From NCBI GenBank assembly GCA_016787225.1, contig JAEUUY010000029.1, positions 1-64,000 on the forward strand: 64,000 nucleotides of DNA. The letters run 5' to 3'. Positions 53,384 through 61,144 of this stretch are shown in pieces. Made by a program: the position numbers and the translations under genes. Under the pieces are notes generated by a model, which did not search any database, was not told the origin of the DNA, and saw only the letters and a program-made list of their open reading frames with translations. Every line of letters begins with the position of its first letter. Positions within the stretch are counted from its first letter, which is position 1. This stretch comes from Chitinophagales bacterium. GTDB lineage: Bacteria > Bacteroidota > Bacteroidia > Chitinophagales > JADJOU01.

Positions 53384-54616
53384 ATGATATTAGGTTCAGA
53401 AATTGAAGTTTCGTATAAGGAACAAGCGTCTCAATTAGTCGTACAAAGCCATTGGATAGATCGCAATTATTTGAAAAACATAGATTTAAAATCTGAGCAT
53501 ATTCAGATAGTTAGTGGTGTGAGGAGATCTGGTAAAAGCACTTTATTGTCCTTATTGAAAAGAGAATACTCTGCGAAAATAGCGAGTTTTAATTTTGAAG
53601 ATTCGAGAATTTATGGTTTTGAAGTGAGTGATTTTAGCAAATTAGATAAAGTCATTGGAGCAGATGTCGATGTTTATTTTTTTGATGAAATACAAAATGT
53701 ACCTCAATGGGAGATATTCATTCGTCAATTGCATGATAGGGGTAAAAGGATATTTATAACAGGATCGAATGCCTCTCTTTTGAGCAAGGAATTAGGAACC
53801 AGATTGACAGGGCGATATATTTCTCATGAGTTGTTTCCATTTAACTATTCTGAATTCTTAGTCTTTAAAAAGAAAAAAGACTCGAAGTCATCGATTGAAT
53901 CATATTTAATAATGGGTGGATTTCCGGAGTATTTGAAATCAAAAAATATTGAAACTCTTCAGTATTTACTGCGCGATATACTCTATAGAGATATTGCCAT
54001 ACGCTATAGTATCAAAAATACCAAAACTTTATTCGATATAGCGCTCTACCTCATGTCTAATGTAGGTAAAGAGTTTAGCTACAATAGCCTTAAAAAGGCA
54101 TTTGATGTTGGATCTGCGAATACTATTTCTGACTATCTTCACTGGATGGAGGAGAGTTATTTGTTTTTCTATATTTCAAAATTTAGTTATTCTGCAAAGA
54201 ACTCTTCGGTCAATCCTCGGAAAGTATATGGGATTGATACTGGAATGATTCAGGCAAATTCTCTTAGTTATACCAAGGATAAGGGGCGATTATTAGAGAA
54301 TTTAGTATTTCTGCATTTGCGTCAAAATCAGCTCGAAATATTTTATTTTAAAGAAAAAAAAGAATGTGATTTTGTCGTATTTAAAAGTAAAAAAATTGTG
54401 CATGCCATTCAAGTTTGTGAGGAAGTCAATATGGACAATTATCAGAGAGAAACAGAAGGACTGCTCGAAGCCTTAATGTTTTTTAAATTGCAAAAAGGAA
54501 TTATTGTGACAAAAAGCCAGCGCGATACTTTAAAGATAGGTAAGTTGACCTTGGAGCTCATTCCAGTGAATGAGTTTATATTAGATAAGAAATTATTGGT
54601 CTTAAAGAAAATTTAG
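53384..54616 (+). CDS. AAA_14/DUF4143 ATP-binding protein
   Basis: 410 residues. N-terminal AAA_14 ATPase with Walker A GVRRSGKSTLL (about 45-55), Walker B VYFFDEIQNVPQWE and sensor ITGSNASLL. The C-terminal DUF4143 region GRLLENLVFLHLRQNQLEIF then carries FKEKKECDFVVFKSKK, which resembles a PD-(D/E)xK-like core. These proteins are common, often present in several copies, and of unknown role. They may be nucleases or parts of defence or selfish modules. No toxin-antitoxin partner is seen next to it. Confidence 0.88.
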   Translation: MILGSEIEVSYKEQASQLVVQSHWIDRNYLKNIDLKSEHIQIVSGVRRSGKSTLLSLLKREYSAKIASFNFEDSRIYGFEVSDFSKLDKVIGADVDVYFFDEIQNVPQWEIFIRQLHDRGKRIFITGSNASLLSKELGTRLTGRYISHELFPFNYSEFLVFKKKKDSKSSIESYLIMGGFPEYLKSKNIETLQYLLRDILYRDIAIRYSIKNTKTLFDIALYLMSNVGKEFSYNSLKKAFDVGSANTISDYLHWMEESYLFFYISKFSYSAKNSSVNPRKVYGIDTGMIQANSLSYTKDKGRLLENLVFLHLRQNQLEIFYFKEKKECDFVVFKSKKIVHAIQVCEEVNMDNYQRETEGLLEALMFFKLQKGIIVTKSQRDTLKIGKLTLELIPVNEFILDKKLLVLKKI

Positions 54617-54660
54617 TATAACTGATTAAAATTAGTATTTAACTTCTATTCAAAAAAAAT

Positions 54661-55257
54661 ATGCCTCAACCCCTCGTATCCCCATCCTTAGAAAAGGATG
54701 ATAAAGCCTTTCAAGAATTAATAGCGTTTTTTAATCAAACTCTGGGCTTTTGTCCCAATAGCGTCAAGACCATGTATCACCGACCAGCTATAGCCTATGC
54801 TTTTATAGAGCTTAATAAGGCAGTTATGGAAAATAAAGGTCGTGTAACGAGTGCCCTCAAGCGGTTGATAGGCTATATGAGCAGTCATGTGGCTGGCTGT
54901 CGATATTGTCAGGCGCATACCATACGCGCTGCAGAGCGCTATGGGGCAGAGAAGGAGCAGCTAAAAAATATCTGGGAATTTCGAACTCATCCTGCATTTT
55001 CAGAAGCAGAAAGAGTTGCCTTAGAATTCGCGATAGCTAGTTCGAGTATACCGAATGCGGTGGATGCTCAGATTTCAGATAATCTCAGAAAATATTGGAA
55101 TGATGGTGAAATAGTAGAAATACTAGGTGTTATAGCCTTATTTGGCTACCTCAATAGATGGAATGATTCGATGGGCACATCGATAGAAGATGGTGCAGTG
55201 GAGTCAGGAGATAAATATTTGAAAGATAGGGGCTGGTCGGCAGGGAAACATAGATGA
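54661..55257 (+). CDS. Carboxymuconolactone decarboxylase (AhpD-like) family protein
   Basis: 198 residues. The core HVAGCRYCQAHTIRAAERYG contains the CxxC and His of the AhpD/CMD peroxidase-like fold, preceded by TSALKRLIGYMSSHV. It probably acts in thiol-dependent peroxide reduction; the substrate is unknown. The ATG at 54661 begins right after the A-rich spacer. It stands alone on the plus strand and converges with the LOG-family gene. Confidence 0.85.
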   Translation: MPQPLVSPSLEKDDKAFQELIAFFNQTLGFCPNSVKTMYHRPAIAYAFIELNKAVMENKGRVTSALKRLIGYMSSHVAGCRYCQAHTIRAAERYGAEKEQLKNIWEFRTHPAFSEAERVALEFAIASSSIPNAVDAQISDNLRKYWNDGEIVEILGVIALFGYLNRWNDSMGTSIEDGAVESGDKYLKDRGWSAGKHR

Positions 55258-55338
55258 TCTCCTTGTTTACTTATTGTAACCAGCTATGTAACCTATTTTT
55301 TTAACACAATGCTAATTCAGATATGTGTGATCATTCAT

Positions 55339-55932
55339 CTAAATTTCTGCCACTCTTTTAATCCATTTTGGCTGTTCTGGAGCTTGATATGAATTCATTT
55401 TTTCTATTAATTCCGTCACATTAGTAGCTAATAATATCATATCTTTATGTATAGTTTTCAATAATTGACAATCTTCCATTTTCTGTATCATAGCTAGAAG
55501 TGGATCGAAGAATCCATCCGTATTGATAATACCAATGGGTTTGGTATGCAGTCCTAGTTGAGACCATGTTAAGATTTCAAATAGTTCATCTAGCGTGCCG
55601 AATCCACCCGGAATAGCTATAAAAGCATCCGCCATTTCTTCCATGAGCGCCTTGCGTTCATGCATAGATTTCGTTTGAATCGTTTCGGTAAGTCCTTCGT
55701 GAATAATTTCTTTAGCACTCAGAAAACCAGGTATTATACCGACTACGTGACCATTATTGAATAGACAGGCATTGGCTAATTCGCCCATAAGGCCGACACG
55801 GGCACCACCATAAATCATTTTTATCTTGTTATTTGCTAGGTAACTTCCTAGTTCTTGCGCAGCCTTTGTAAAATGTGGGTTGTTTCCCTGGCTAGAACCA
55901 CAAAATATAGCAATTGAATTAATTTTCCGCAT
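55339..55932 (-). CDS. LOG-family cytokinin riboside 5'-monophosphate phosphoribohydrolase
   Basis: 197 residues. The Rossmann-like lysine decarboxylase/LOG fold has IAIFCGSSQGNNPHFTKAAQ, YGGARVGLMGELANACL and the PGGFGTLDELFEILTWSQLG signature (PGGxGTxxE). It hydrolyses nucleoside monophosphates such as AMP or cytokinin nucleotides to ribose phosphate and base. The ATG at 55932 is preferred over a TTG two codons upstream. It is transcribed divergently from ribD, with only about 50 nt between the starts. Confidence 0.9.
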   Translation of the reverse strand: MRKINSIAIFCGSSQGNNPHFTKAAQELGSYLANNKIKMIYGGARVGLMGELANACLFNNGHVVGIIPGFLSAKEIIHEGLTETIQTKSMHERKALMEEMADAFIAIPGGFGTLDELFEILTWSQLGLHTKPIGIINTDGFFDPLLAMIQKMEDCQLLKTIHKDMILLATNVTELIEKMNSYQAPEQPKWIKRVAEI

Positions 55933-55969
55933 AGACAAATGAAATTATAATCAAAACTAATCAATTTTT

Positions 55970-55977
55970 CTAAATTT
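55970..55977 (+). promoter_or_regulatory. Minus-7 box of ribD, near-leaderless
   Basis: TAAATTTG ends only 5 nt before the ribD ATG at 55983. With a start point about 7 nt after the box, the message would begin at or next to the start codon. Confidence 0.5.
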
Positions 55978-55982
55978 GTCTT

Positions 55983-56975
55983 ATGCAAACGCATGAGTAC
56001 TTTATGAATCGATGCTTCGAACTTGCTCAAATGGGCAAGGGAAGGGTAGGAGCCAACCCAATGGTTGGGGCTGTTTTGGTGCATAATGACCAGATTTTAT
56101 CTGAAGGCTACCATGCCTACTATGGTGGACCACATGCAGAGTTGATTTGTTTAGATAAAATTGAAAACAGAGTATTGTTGGCAGAGTCAACTCTTTATAT
56201 TTCCTTGGAACCTTGTAATTTTTTTGGTAAAACTCCACCATGTACAGAGCTTATTTTAAAAAGTGGCGTGCCGAGGGTTGTCATTGGCTCGGTAGACTTT
56301 AATCCTAAAGTGAGGAGCCAAGGAATAGATTATCTGCGATCTCAAGAAATAGAGGTTATTAATCTCAATTGGGAAGAAAGACAAAAAGTGCTTAACATAA
56401 GATTTTTTATTAATCAAAGTCAAAATCAACCTTATTTTGTAGGCAAATTGGCATTAAGTAATGATAACTTTATTGGGGAAATTGGGAAAAAGACTAAAAT
56501 CACTTCTCTTGAAATAGATGCACTTGGTCATAAGTTGCGGGCTGAGGTAGATGCCATAATTGTAGGTAATAAGACCTGGAACAATGACAAACCTAGTTTA
56601 ACCACTCGATATTATTATTCAGAAAATCAACCAGATATTATTATTTTGCGAAATGGGGGAGATGAGACTCAAAAATCGAATGATGGGCGACATGTTCATT
56701 TTATTTCCTCAACATCTGCAGACGATCTGAAACAAAAAATATACGAATTAGGATACAAAAATGTTTTGGTAGAAGGTGGGGCAGAGGTATTTCGATATTT
56801 CATGAATAATTCCTTATTTCACGAAGTTCATACCTTTCAAAATCATGAACTTGAGTTGAAATCAGGTGTTTTAGCGCCAGCAGTTGACCTTCGGAAATAC
56901 CATATTATAGATCAAAAGAACTACTTTAATCATCAACTAAACCACTATTTTCGAAATGATTTACCTCATTCTTAG
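55983..56975 (+). CDS. ribD: Bifunctional riboflavin biosynthesis protein RibD
   Basis: 330 residues. The N-terminal deaminase shows HAELICLDKI (about 50) and the zinc Cys in EPCNFFGKTPPCTE (about 79-92), with GRVGANPMVGAVLV. The C-terminal reductase shows LRAEVDAIIVGNKTWNNDKP and NVLVEGGAEVFRYF. It performs the deamination and ribosyl reduction steps of riboflavin synthesis. The last 20 nt overlap the transporter gene. Confidence 0.96.
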   Translation: MQTHEYFMNRCFELAQMGKGRVGANPMVGAVLVHNDQILSEGYHAYYGGPHAELICLDKIENRVLLAESTLYISLEPCNFFGKTPPCTELILKSGVPRVVIGSVDFNPKVRSQGIDYLRSQEIEVINLNWEERQKVLNIRFFINQSQNQPYFVGKLALSNDNFIGEIGKKTKITSLEIDALGHKLRAEVDAIIVGNKTWNNDKPSLTTRYYYSENQPDIIILRNGGDETQKSNDGRHVHFISSTSADDLKQKIYELGYKNVLVEGGAEVFRYFMNNSLFHEVHTFQNHELELKSGVLAPAVDLRKYHIIDQKNYFNHQLNHYFRNDLPHS

Positions 56976-57825
56976 TATTCTATTTTCATCTAGTTTGTTG
57001 ATATTCTTTAAATTATTTGAGAAATACGAGGTAAATGCTGTAATGGCTATAGCCATCAACTACCTAGTAGCCACTATCGTTGGATTGTTTTTTATTGAAA
57101 ATCCCATAAGATTGGTTACCAGTGATTTGAATTGGATACTAATCTCGATAGGTTTGGGAGTCATGTTTTCAATAGTATTTAATTTATGTCGTGCTACAAC
57201 CCAGCATATTGGGGTAGGAATAACCAGTGTTGCCATGAAACTAGGAGTTGTGTTTCCAGTTTTAATTGGTATAGTTGCCTATAATGAAGATTTTCAATGC
57301 ATTAACTATATTGGACTCACTTTAGGTTTTATTTCAATTATATTTTTAAATAAAATCGACAAAAGCATTGATAATAAGATAGATAGGCTTATTCTATTTT
57401 TACCGATTTTGGTTTGGATAGGGTCTGGTTTTTGTGATAGTGCGGTTCAACTCATAGAGAAAAAATTTCCTATTCCTGCTTCCAACGGAATGTTCTCATT
57501 TACAGCATTTTTAGCGGCTGCTATTTCAAGTCTTAGTTTTGTTATTTTTAAAAGAATGCAATGGGACATGAAAAGTATAATAGGTGGGATAGGTCTCGGA
57601 ATTCCGAACTATTTTTCCATCTATTTTCTTGTCAAAGCTCTACAAGAAATGAAAAATGACTATCATATGGATAGTTCGTCTCTTTTTATGATAAATAATT
57701 TAGCTATTGTGGTATTAAGTGTTGCTATTGGCTTGTTTCTTTTCAAGGAAAAACTGAACAAATACAAGATTTTCGGACTGATTTTAGCTTTATTAGCACT
57801 TTATTTAATTAATTTTAAAATTTAG
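56956..57825 (+). CDS. EamA/DMT-family transporter
   Basis: 289 residues, about ten membrane helices in two five-helix halves. The ends of each half show the usual pattern, for example IGLTLGFISIIFLNKI and IFGLILALLALYLINFKI preceded by GLFLFKEKLNKYK. It is an inner-membrane drug/metabolite exporter of unknown substrate. Its start overlaps ribD by 20 nt, so the two are co-translated. A link to flavin transport is possible but unproven. Confidence 0.85.
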   Translation: MIYLILSILFSSSLLIFFKLFEKYEVNAVMAIAINYLVATIVGLFFIENPIRLVTSDLNWILISIGLGVMFSIVFNLCRATTQHIGVGITSVAMKLGVVFPVLIGIVAYNEDFQCINYIGLTLGFISIIFLNKIDKSIDNKIDRLILFLPILVWIGSGFCDSAVQLIEKKFPIPASNGMFSFTAFLAAAISSLSFVIFKRMQWDMKSIIGGIGLGIPNYFSIYFLVKALQEMKNDYHMDSSSLFMINNLAIVVLSVAIGLFLFKEKLNKYKIFGLILALLALYLINFKI

Positions 57826-57839
57826 ATAACCAGATATTT

Positions 57840-58343
57840 ATGATTAAGCTACGTCCAATTTTAGAATCGGACCTTGATAGAATCGTTCAACTTTGTCAGG
57901 ATCCTGAAATAAGTCAAATGACTCTCAATGTGCCTTATCCATATAACATGGAGCATGCTCGTTTTTTTTATGATCGTATTGTACAAGGAGGCAAATCACA
58001 TACCTTAGGTATTCATTTATCAGATAATTTTGATTTAATTGGTGTAATTGGTGCTAATTTCAACCCAACCAAGTCCTGGGCAGCAGAAATTGGATACTGG
58101 ATGGGAAAAGAATATAGAAATAAAGGTTATATGACGGAAGCCTTAAAGCAAATAATTCAAATTTGTTTTCAAGAATTAAAACTTGTGCGCGTATGCGCCT
58201 GTCACGATCCCATAAACCCAGCTTCGGGAAAAGTGATGCTCAATGCCGGAATGGAACTAGAAGGAATATTTAAATCCTACGTTATGAAAGACTCCGTTTA
58301 TAGAGATTCTATCTATTATTCCATTATAAATCCGAATATTTAG
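57840..58343 (+). CDS. GNAT N-acetyltransferase (RimJ/RimL-like)
   Basis: 167 residues. GNAT fold with IKLRPILESDLDRIVQLCQD, EIGYWMGKEYRNKGYMTEAL (acetyl-CoA loop) and NPASGKVMLNAGMELEGIFK. It transfers acetyl groups to ribosomal protein N termini or small amines; the substrate is unknown. It follows the transporter by 14 nt. Its TAG stop lies 2 nt before the dif-like sequence that starts the putative prophage, so the gene is intact and marks the chromosomal side of the junction. Confidence 0.92.
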   Translation: MIKLRPILESDLDRIVQLCQDPEISQMTLNVPYPYNMEHARFFYDRIVQGGKSHTLGIHLSDNFDLIGVIGANFNPTKSWAAEIGYWMGKEYRNKGYMTEALKQIIQICFQELKLVRVCACHDPINPASGKVMLNAGMELEGIFKSYVMKDSVYRDSIYYSIINPNI

Positions 58344-58345
58344 AA

Positions 58346-58373
58346 TTGTCTTATAATTTACAGTATGTTATTT
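58346..58373. other. dif-like XerCD recombination site, left prophage junction
   Basis: The 28 bases read TTGTCTTATAA, centre TTTACA, GTATGTTATTT. They align with the bacterial dif pattern GGTGCGCATAA, TGTATA, TTATGTTAAAT: the ATAA inner left arm and TATGTTA right arm match and the spacer is 6 nt. The site lies exactly between the last chromosomal gene and the first phage-like gene. Phages that use host XerCD integrate at dif and leave dif-like junctions on both sides. The right junction would be beyond the window. Confidence 0.6.
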
Positions 58374-58379
58374 TGTGAA

Positions 58380-58802
58380 TTAAAATTCACATTCACTAAC
58401 GGTTAATTTAAATTTGTATAATGAAGGATAATCATATGCAATCATGTAATTTAAATCTATTGCAATATAACCATTTTCAATTGAATTTGAAAAAAACAAT
58501 TTATTTGTGTCTGTTTTTACAATAGGTATGGCACTCACTGAATTTTCTCCTATTTGTTGAATTTTTGCTTTATTATTATTTACCCAAATAATGTAAGATG
58601 AAGTAGTATATTTTTGGGCTATAATAGATTCAACAAAGTGTCTATTTGAAGAAGCTAAAAAAGAAGAAGCCATATTTGATATAACTTTATTAGATTCTTT
58701 TTTTATTTCTTCATATTCGGAAGTAAGTATATATTTTTTGCAATTTTGAGCATTTAAATTAAATGCAGCTAATAAAAAAAAGCCTAAAATTTTTGCGTGC
58801 AT
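58380..58802 (-). CDS. Secreted 140-residue protein at the prophage edge
   Basis: Signal peptide MHAKILGFFLLAAFNLNAQ, cleaved after AQ. The mature part of ~121 residues is not recognised; its C-terminal half is strand-rich (GYIAIDLNYMIAYDYPSLYK) with one Cys near each end (NCKKYILT and VSECEF) that could form a disulfide. It is the gene nearest the dif-like site and has its own consensus promoter (58819-58848). It could be a lysogen-expressed accessory gene, for instance for surface exclusion, or a phage-borne secreted factor. It could also belong to the chromosome if the junction lies elsewhere. Confidence 0.6.
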   Translation of the reverse strand: MHAKILGFFLLAAFNLNAQNCKKYILTSEYEEIKKESNKVISNMASSFLASSNRHFVESIIAQKYTTSSYIIWVNNNKAKIQQIGENSVSAIPIVKTDTNKLFFSNSIENGYIAIDLNYMIAYDYPSLYKFKLTVSECEF

Positions 58803-58818
58803 GGTATTAAATTTTAGG

Positions 58819-58848
58819 CAAAGTTAATTAATTTAATTAACTTGTCAA
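58819..58848 (-). promoter_or_regulatory. Consensus promoter of the secreted protein gene
   Basis: On the minus strand TTG (58848-58846), 19 nt, then TAACTTTG (58826-58819): an exact match to the Bacteroidota promoter pattern, 16 nt before the ATG at 58802. Host-type sigma recognition would allow expression in the silent prophage state. Confidence 0.65.
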
Positions 58849-59168
58849 GTATTTTTTTTGCAAACCACTAAATAATTTTGGTTTGCTTGATATCCTACTA
58901 CAACAGAAGCAGTTTTTATAAAATCTTGATTATCGAATAAATCCCAATTCATAAAGAAAAAATCCTTATACCTTTCGTATTGCGGAAATATTTCCGTAGG
59001 GAAGCCAGGTTGATCCTTTATGTATTCGTTAACTAAATCTTTTGTTTGATCTACAGGAATAATTGAAGGAAGTGGGACCAATCCTTGAGGATTGATAAAA
59101 CTAGAGGTAATTTTTAAATTACCTTGAGAATCAGTTGCAAATACTCTAAATTCGAAATTACTGCTCAT
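58845..59168 (-). CDS. Phage-region hypothetical protein, 107 residues
   Basis: I do not recognise this protein. It is soluble and strand-rich (NFEFRVFATDSQGNLKITSS, KTASVVVGYQANQNYLVVCK), with Pro-rich PQGLVPLPSIIPVDQTK. The ATG at 59168 starts 1 nt after the upstream gene's stop and is preferred to an ATG four codons earlier that overlaps it. It may be a small structural protein. Confidence 0.6.
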   Translation of the reverse strand: MSSNFEFRVFATDSQGNLKITSSFINPQGLVPLPSIIPVDQTKDLVNEYIKDQPGFPTEIFPQYERYKDFFFMNWDLFDNQDFIKTASVVVGYQANQNYLVVCKKNT

Positions 59169-59169
59169 A

Positions 59170-59589
59170 TTAGTATCCAAAATATTTTTTTTGCAATGGT
59201 TTAAGCATATCTATTTCTCTGCTATCCTCAGGACGTGCAAGAGTTTTTCTTATATCTGTTTTGAGAACCCGATTTGTTTGGTCATAGTAGTACTCATTTA
59301 AAAGATTTAGTAATTTTTCGTTTGGTATTTCATTGAGGGCATTAACTATTATAATTTCGTCGCTATTGTGCCATGTATCGGTAATCTTTTGTGATTGAAT
59401 CATATCAAAAACACGCTTGACAAGCTTAATTTCGCTTGAAGTTACTTTATATGCGCTCGCGTCAATATCGTCGCTTAGATTTTCAGCTGGTTTTTTTGCT
59501 ATAGATAACAAAGAGAAAATTATATCCTTGAATATCAAGAATATAATTACTAAAAATATAAGTCCTTTGTATTTAGAAAGAAATTGCAT
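59170..59589 (-). CDS. Phage-region protein with N-terminal membrane anchor
   Basis: 139 residues. A single N-terminal membrane segment (YKGLIFLVIIFLIFKDIIFSL) is followed by a soluble, mainly helical domain with KLVKRVFDMIQSQKI and NEKLLNLLNEYYYDQTNRVL. No family recognised. It overlaps the muramidase gene by 17 nt. A virion membrane protein or lysis accessory is possible. Confidence 0.6.
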   Translation of the reverse strand: MQFLSKYKGLIFLVIIFLIFKDIIFSLLSIAKKPAENLSDDIDASAYKVTSSEIKLVKRVFDMIQSQKITDTWHNSDEIIIVNALNEIPNEKLLNLLNEYYYDQTNRVLKTDIRKTLARPEDSREIDMLKPLQKKYFGY

Positions 59590-60169
59590 TTTTTATAGTT
59601 TTATAATTTAATGCTGCTACTATTCCTAAAGGAATCAGCCAATTTGCAGAGATTATAGAATTGTCTTTAGTAGGCAATAAATGGTCAGCTTTTAAAAATT
59701 CTAATAGTGTAGATAGCTTTTTGGCTGGTTGTGGAGTTCCACCAAAAATGTGATACTCTTTACCATTATAATTGTAATATGAAGTATCATTTTGAAAAGG
59801 TAAAGAAGCCCATTCTCTAGAGCATTTTTTAATGGCTTCAATCCAATTTCCGTTTAATACGTCGTTTTCTGCACCTCGTAATTTTATAAGATATAATGCA
59901 GCAGAATCCTGAGAACTAGGTGAAAAATCTTTTAGTCCAAGTGCTTTAACGCACATTTCCCATGTGCCTTTAACAATTTGATAAGCACCTTGAGCGGTAA
60001 TATCTTTACCATTAAATGGTACGGCTGGAGCTCTTTTAAGAAAGTTCGTTATATGCGGTTCGGTATAGTTAAAACGAACAGCATAGGGTAAAACTCCTTG
60101 TTTTACCCTTAAGTCCGTTCCTTCGGCGAACATTATTAATCTCAAAAACTTAGACTGGTTTTTAGTCAC
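59573..60169 (-). CDS. GH104-type muramidase/lytic enzyme with C-terminal membrane anchor
   Basis: 198 residues. The lysozyme fold shows RLIMFAEGTDLR with the likely catalytic Glu near 16, then ITAQGAYQIVKGTWEMCVKA, LKDFSPSSQDSAALYLIKLR and REWASLP, in the order seen in the GH104 family (lambda R/SAR-type transglycosylases). Unlike lambda R it ends with a hydrophobic segment SANWLIPLGIVAALNY plus basic residues, a likely membrane anchor. Such an enzyme could be virion-bound and open peptidoglycan on entry, as in membrane-containing phages, and also lyse the host. The start is GTG. Catalytic mechanism (hydrolase or transglycosylase) is not resolved. Confidence 0.82.
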   Translation of the reverse strand: MTKNQSKFLRLIMFAEGTDLRVKQGVLPYAVRFNYTEPHITNFLKRAPAVPFNGKDITAQGAYQIVKGTWEMCVKALGLKDFSPSSQDSAALYLIKLRGAENDVLNGNWIEAIKKCSREWASLPFQNDTSYYNYNGKEYHIFGGTPQPAKKLSTLLEFLKADHLLPTKDNSIISANWLIPLGIVAALNYKTIKNAISF

Positions 60170-60172
60170 AAC

Positions 60173-60331
60173 TTACTTTTTTTCTTTACGCAAAAAGTTT
60201 AAGAATTTTGGAAGTTTCTCGGTGTCCAACATGGTGTCTATGAAACCATTAGAACGAGCTTTTAAGGTAATAAAAACTCCTAAAACGCATAGAATTAGGA
60301 TTATCCATGAAAATAATTTAGATTTGAACAT
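60173..60331 (-). CDS. Small phage membrane protein, 52 residues
   Basis: Reads MFKSKLFSWIILILCVLGVF then ITLKARSNGFIDTMLDTEKL and ends LRKEKK. One N-terminal membrane segment with basic residues on both sides. It fills the gap between the holin-like gene and the muramidase, ending 3 nt before the latter. It may be a lysis protein (spanin-like or second holin) or a virion membrane protein. Confidence 0.6.
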   Translation of the reverse strand: MFKSKLFSWIILILCVLGVFITLKARSNGFIDTMLDTEKLPKFLNFLRKEKK

Positions 60332-60347
60332 ATGATTTAATTTTTAG

Positions 60348-60551
60348 TTAATGATTTTTTGTGATTTCTTTATACTTTATAATTCTGTCGAATAGTAATA
60401 CTACAGTTGATACAACAAAATAGCCGACCATGGCATAAAATTTAATATCTTCTTGTGCAGTAGAATTAGCTATTAATTGCGTTGTGGCAACACCACCAAC
60501 AGTATAACCACCTGTAAATAGAGTATCTCGCATTGAATCAAGATTAAACAT
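60348..60551 (-). CDS. Holin-like phage membrane protein, 67 residues
   Basis: 67 residues with a first hydrophobic stretch GGYTVGGVATTQLI and a stronger one IKFYAMVGYFVVSTVVLLFD, ending in basic RIIKYKEITKNH. Size, two-segment topology, charged tail and the position just upstream of the muramidase suit a class II holin. A structural membrane protein is the alternative. It overlaps the preceding small gene by 8 nt. Confidence 0.6.
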   Translation of the reverse strand: MFNLDSMRDTLFTGGYTVGGVATTQLIANSTAQEDIKFYAMVGYFVVSTVVLLFDRIIKYKEITKNH

Positions 60552-60690
60552 TTTCTTGGTTTATGGGTTGATCAAATGGAGTTTCTATTGGTGTTTCCAT
60601 TTCTTGCAATTTCTGCAACAAATAGGTGAGAGCAGCTATAGTTATAGTGCGAACTAATTGATTTTTAAAATATTTTTCTAATCCGAACAT
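60544..60690 (-). CDS. Small phage protein, 48 residues
   Basis: Reads MFGLEKYFKNQLVRTITIAA, LTYLLQKLQE, then an acidic tail METPIETPFDQPINQENV. It has one short amphipathic or membrane-interacting helix. It is tightly fitted between the basic protein gene (11-nt gap) and the holin-like gene (8-nt overlap), which is the main support. Function unknown. Confidence 0.5.
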   Translation of the reverse strand: MFGLEKYFKNQLVRTITIAALTYLLQKLQEMETPIETPFDQPINQENV

Positions 60691-60701
60691 AATAAATTAT
60701 T

Positions 60702-60938
60702 TTAGTAACGTCTACGACGTGATGATTTACGCATTTCTTTTCCAATAGTTCTGCCTAAAGTTTTTGCCATGTTATATGCAGTCTTTTTGGCTGCTCTTCT
60801 TTTTGCTACAGCTTTATTATGATTAGATAAGTCTTTTTTTTCGGAATCCGAAAGTTTATCATAGACAGCCTTAGGCAATTTGACTATTCCTTTTCCAAAG
60901 TTAATTTTTTTAGAATCTCCTAGTAATTGTTCTAACAT
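60702..60938 (-). CDS. Arg/Lys-rich phage protein, possible genome-condensing core protein
   Basis: 78 residues, strongly basic. The N-terminal half has GKGIVKLPKAVYDKLSDSEK. The C-terminal half is a nucleic-acid-binding-like stretch ending in KTLGRTIGKEMRKSSRRRRY. Small basic proteins like this package or neutralise genomes in small tailless phages. No family is recognised. It lies 2 nt before the next upstream gene's stop. Confidence 0.6.
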   Translation of the reverse strand: MLEQLLGDSKKINFGKGIVKLPKAVYDKLSDSEKKDLSNHNKAVAKRRAAKKTAYNMAKTLGRTIGKEMRKSSRRRRY

Positions 60939-60940
60939 GA

Positions 60941-61144
60941 TTATGAATTTAATTTGTTAATGAATTTTTTATATAAGTAATAAGCTAGCAAGTTACCAAT
61001 AATTAATATTATTACGAGCTTCCAATTTTTCTTTAACAAGTCAGTGAATAAAGAAAAAATTCTAGATAAAAAGCTAGGTTTTTTTAATTCCGTAGCTTGT
61101 AGGTCTAAATATTCTATTTCATTGGTTATTACAGCTGCACTCAC
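60941..61144 (-). CDS. Small phage membrane protein, 67 residues
   Basis: 67 residues from a GTG whose last bases overlap the upstream TGA stop (GTGA). Polar N terminus SAAVITNEIEYLDLQATELK, an amphipathic FLSRIFSLFTDLLKKNW and a C-terminal membrane segment KLVIILIIGNLLAYYLYKKF. A longer frame starting at 61201 would overlap the upstream gene by 60 nt and is less likely. Probably a virion membrane protein. Confidence 0.6.
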   Translation of the reverse strand: MSAAVITNEIEYLDLQATELKKPSFLSRIFSLFTDLLKKNWKLVIILIIGNLLAYYLYKKFINKLNS

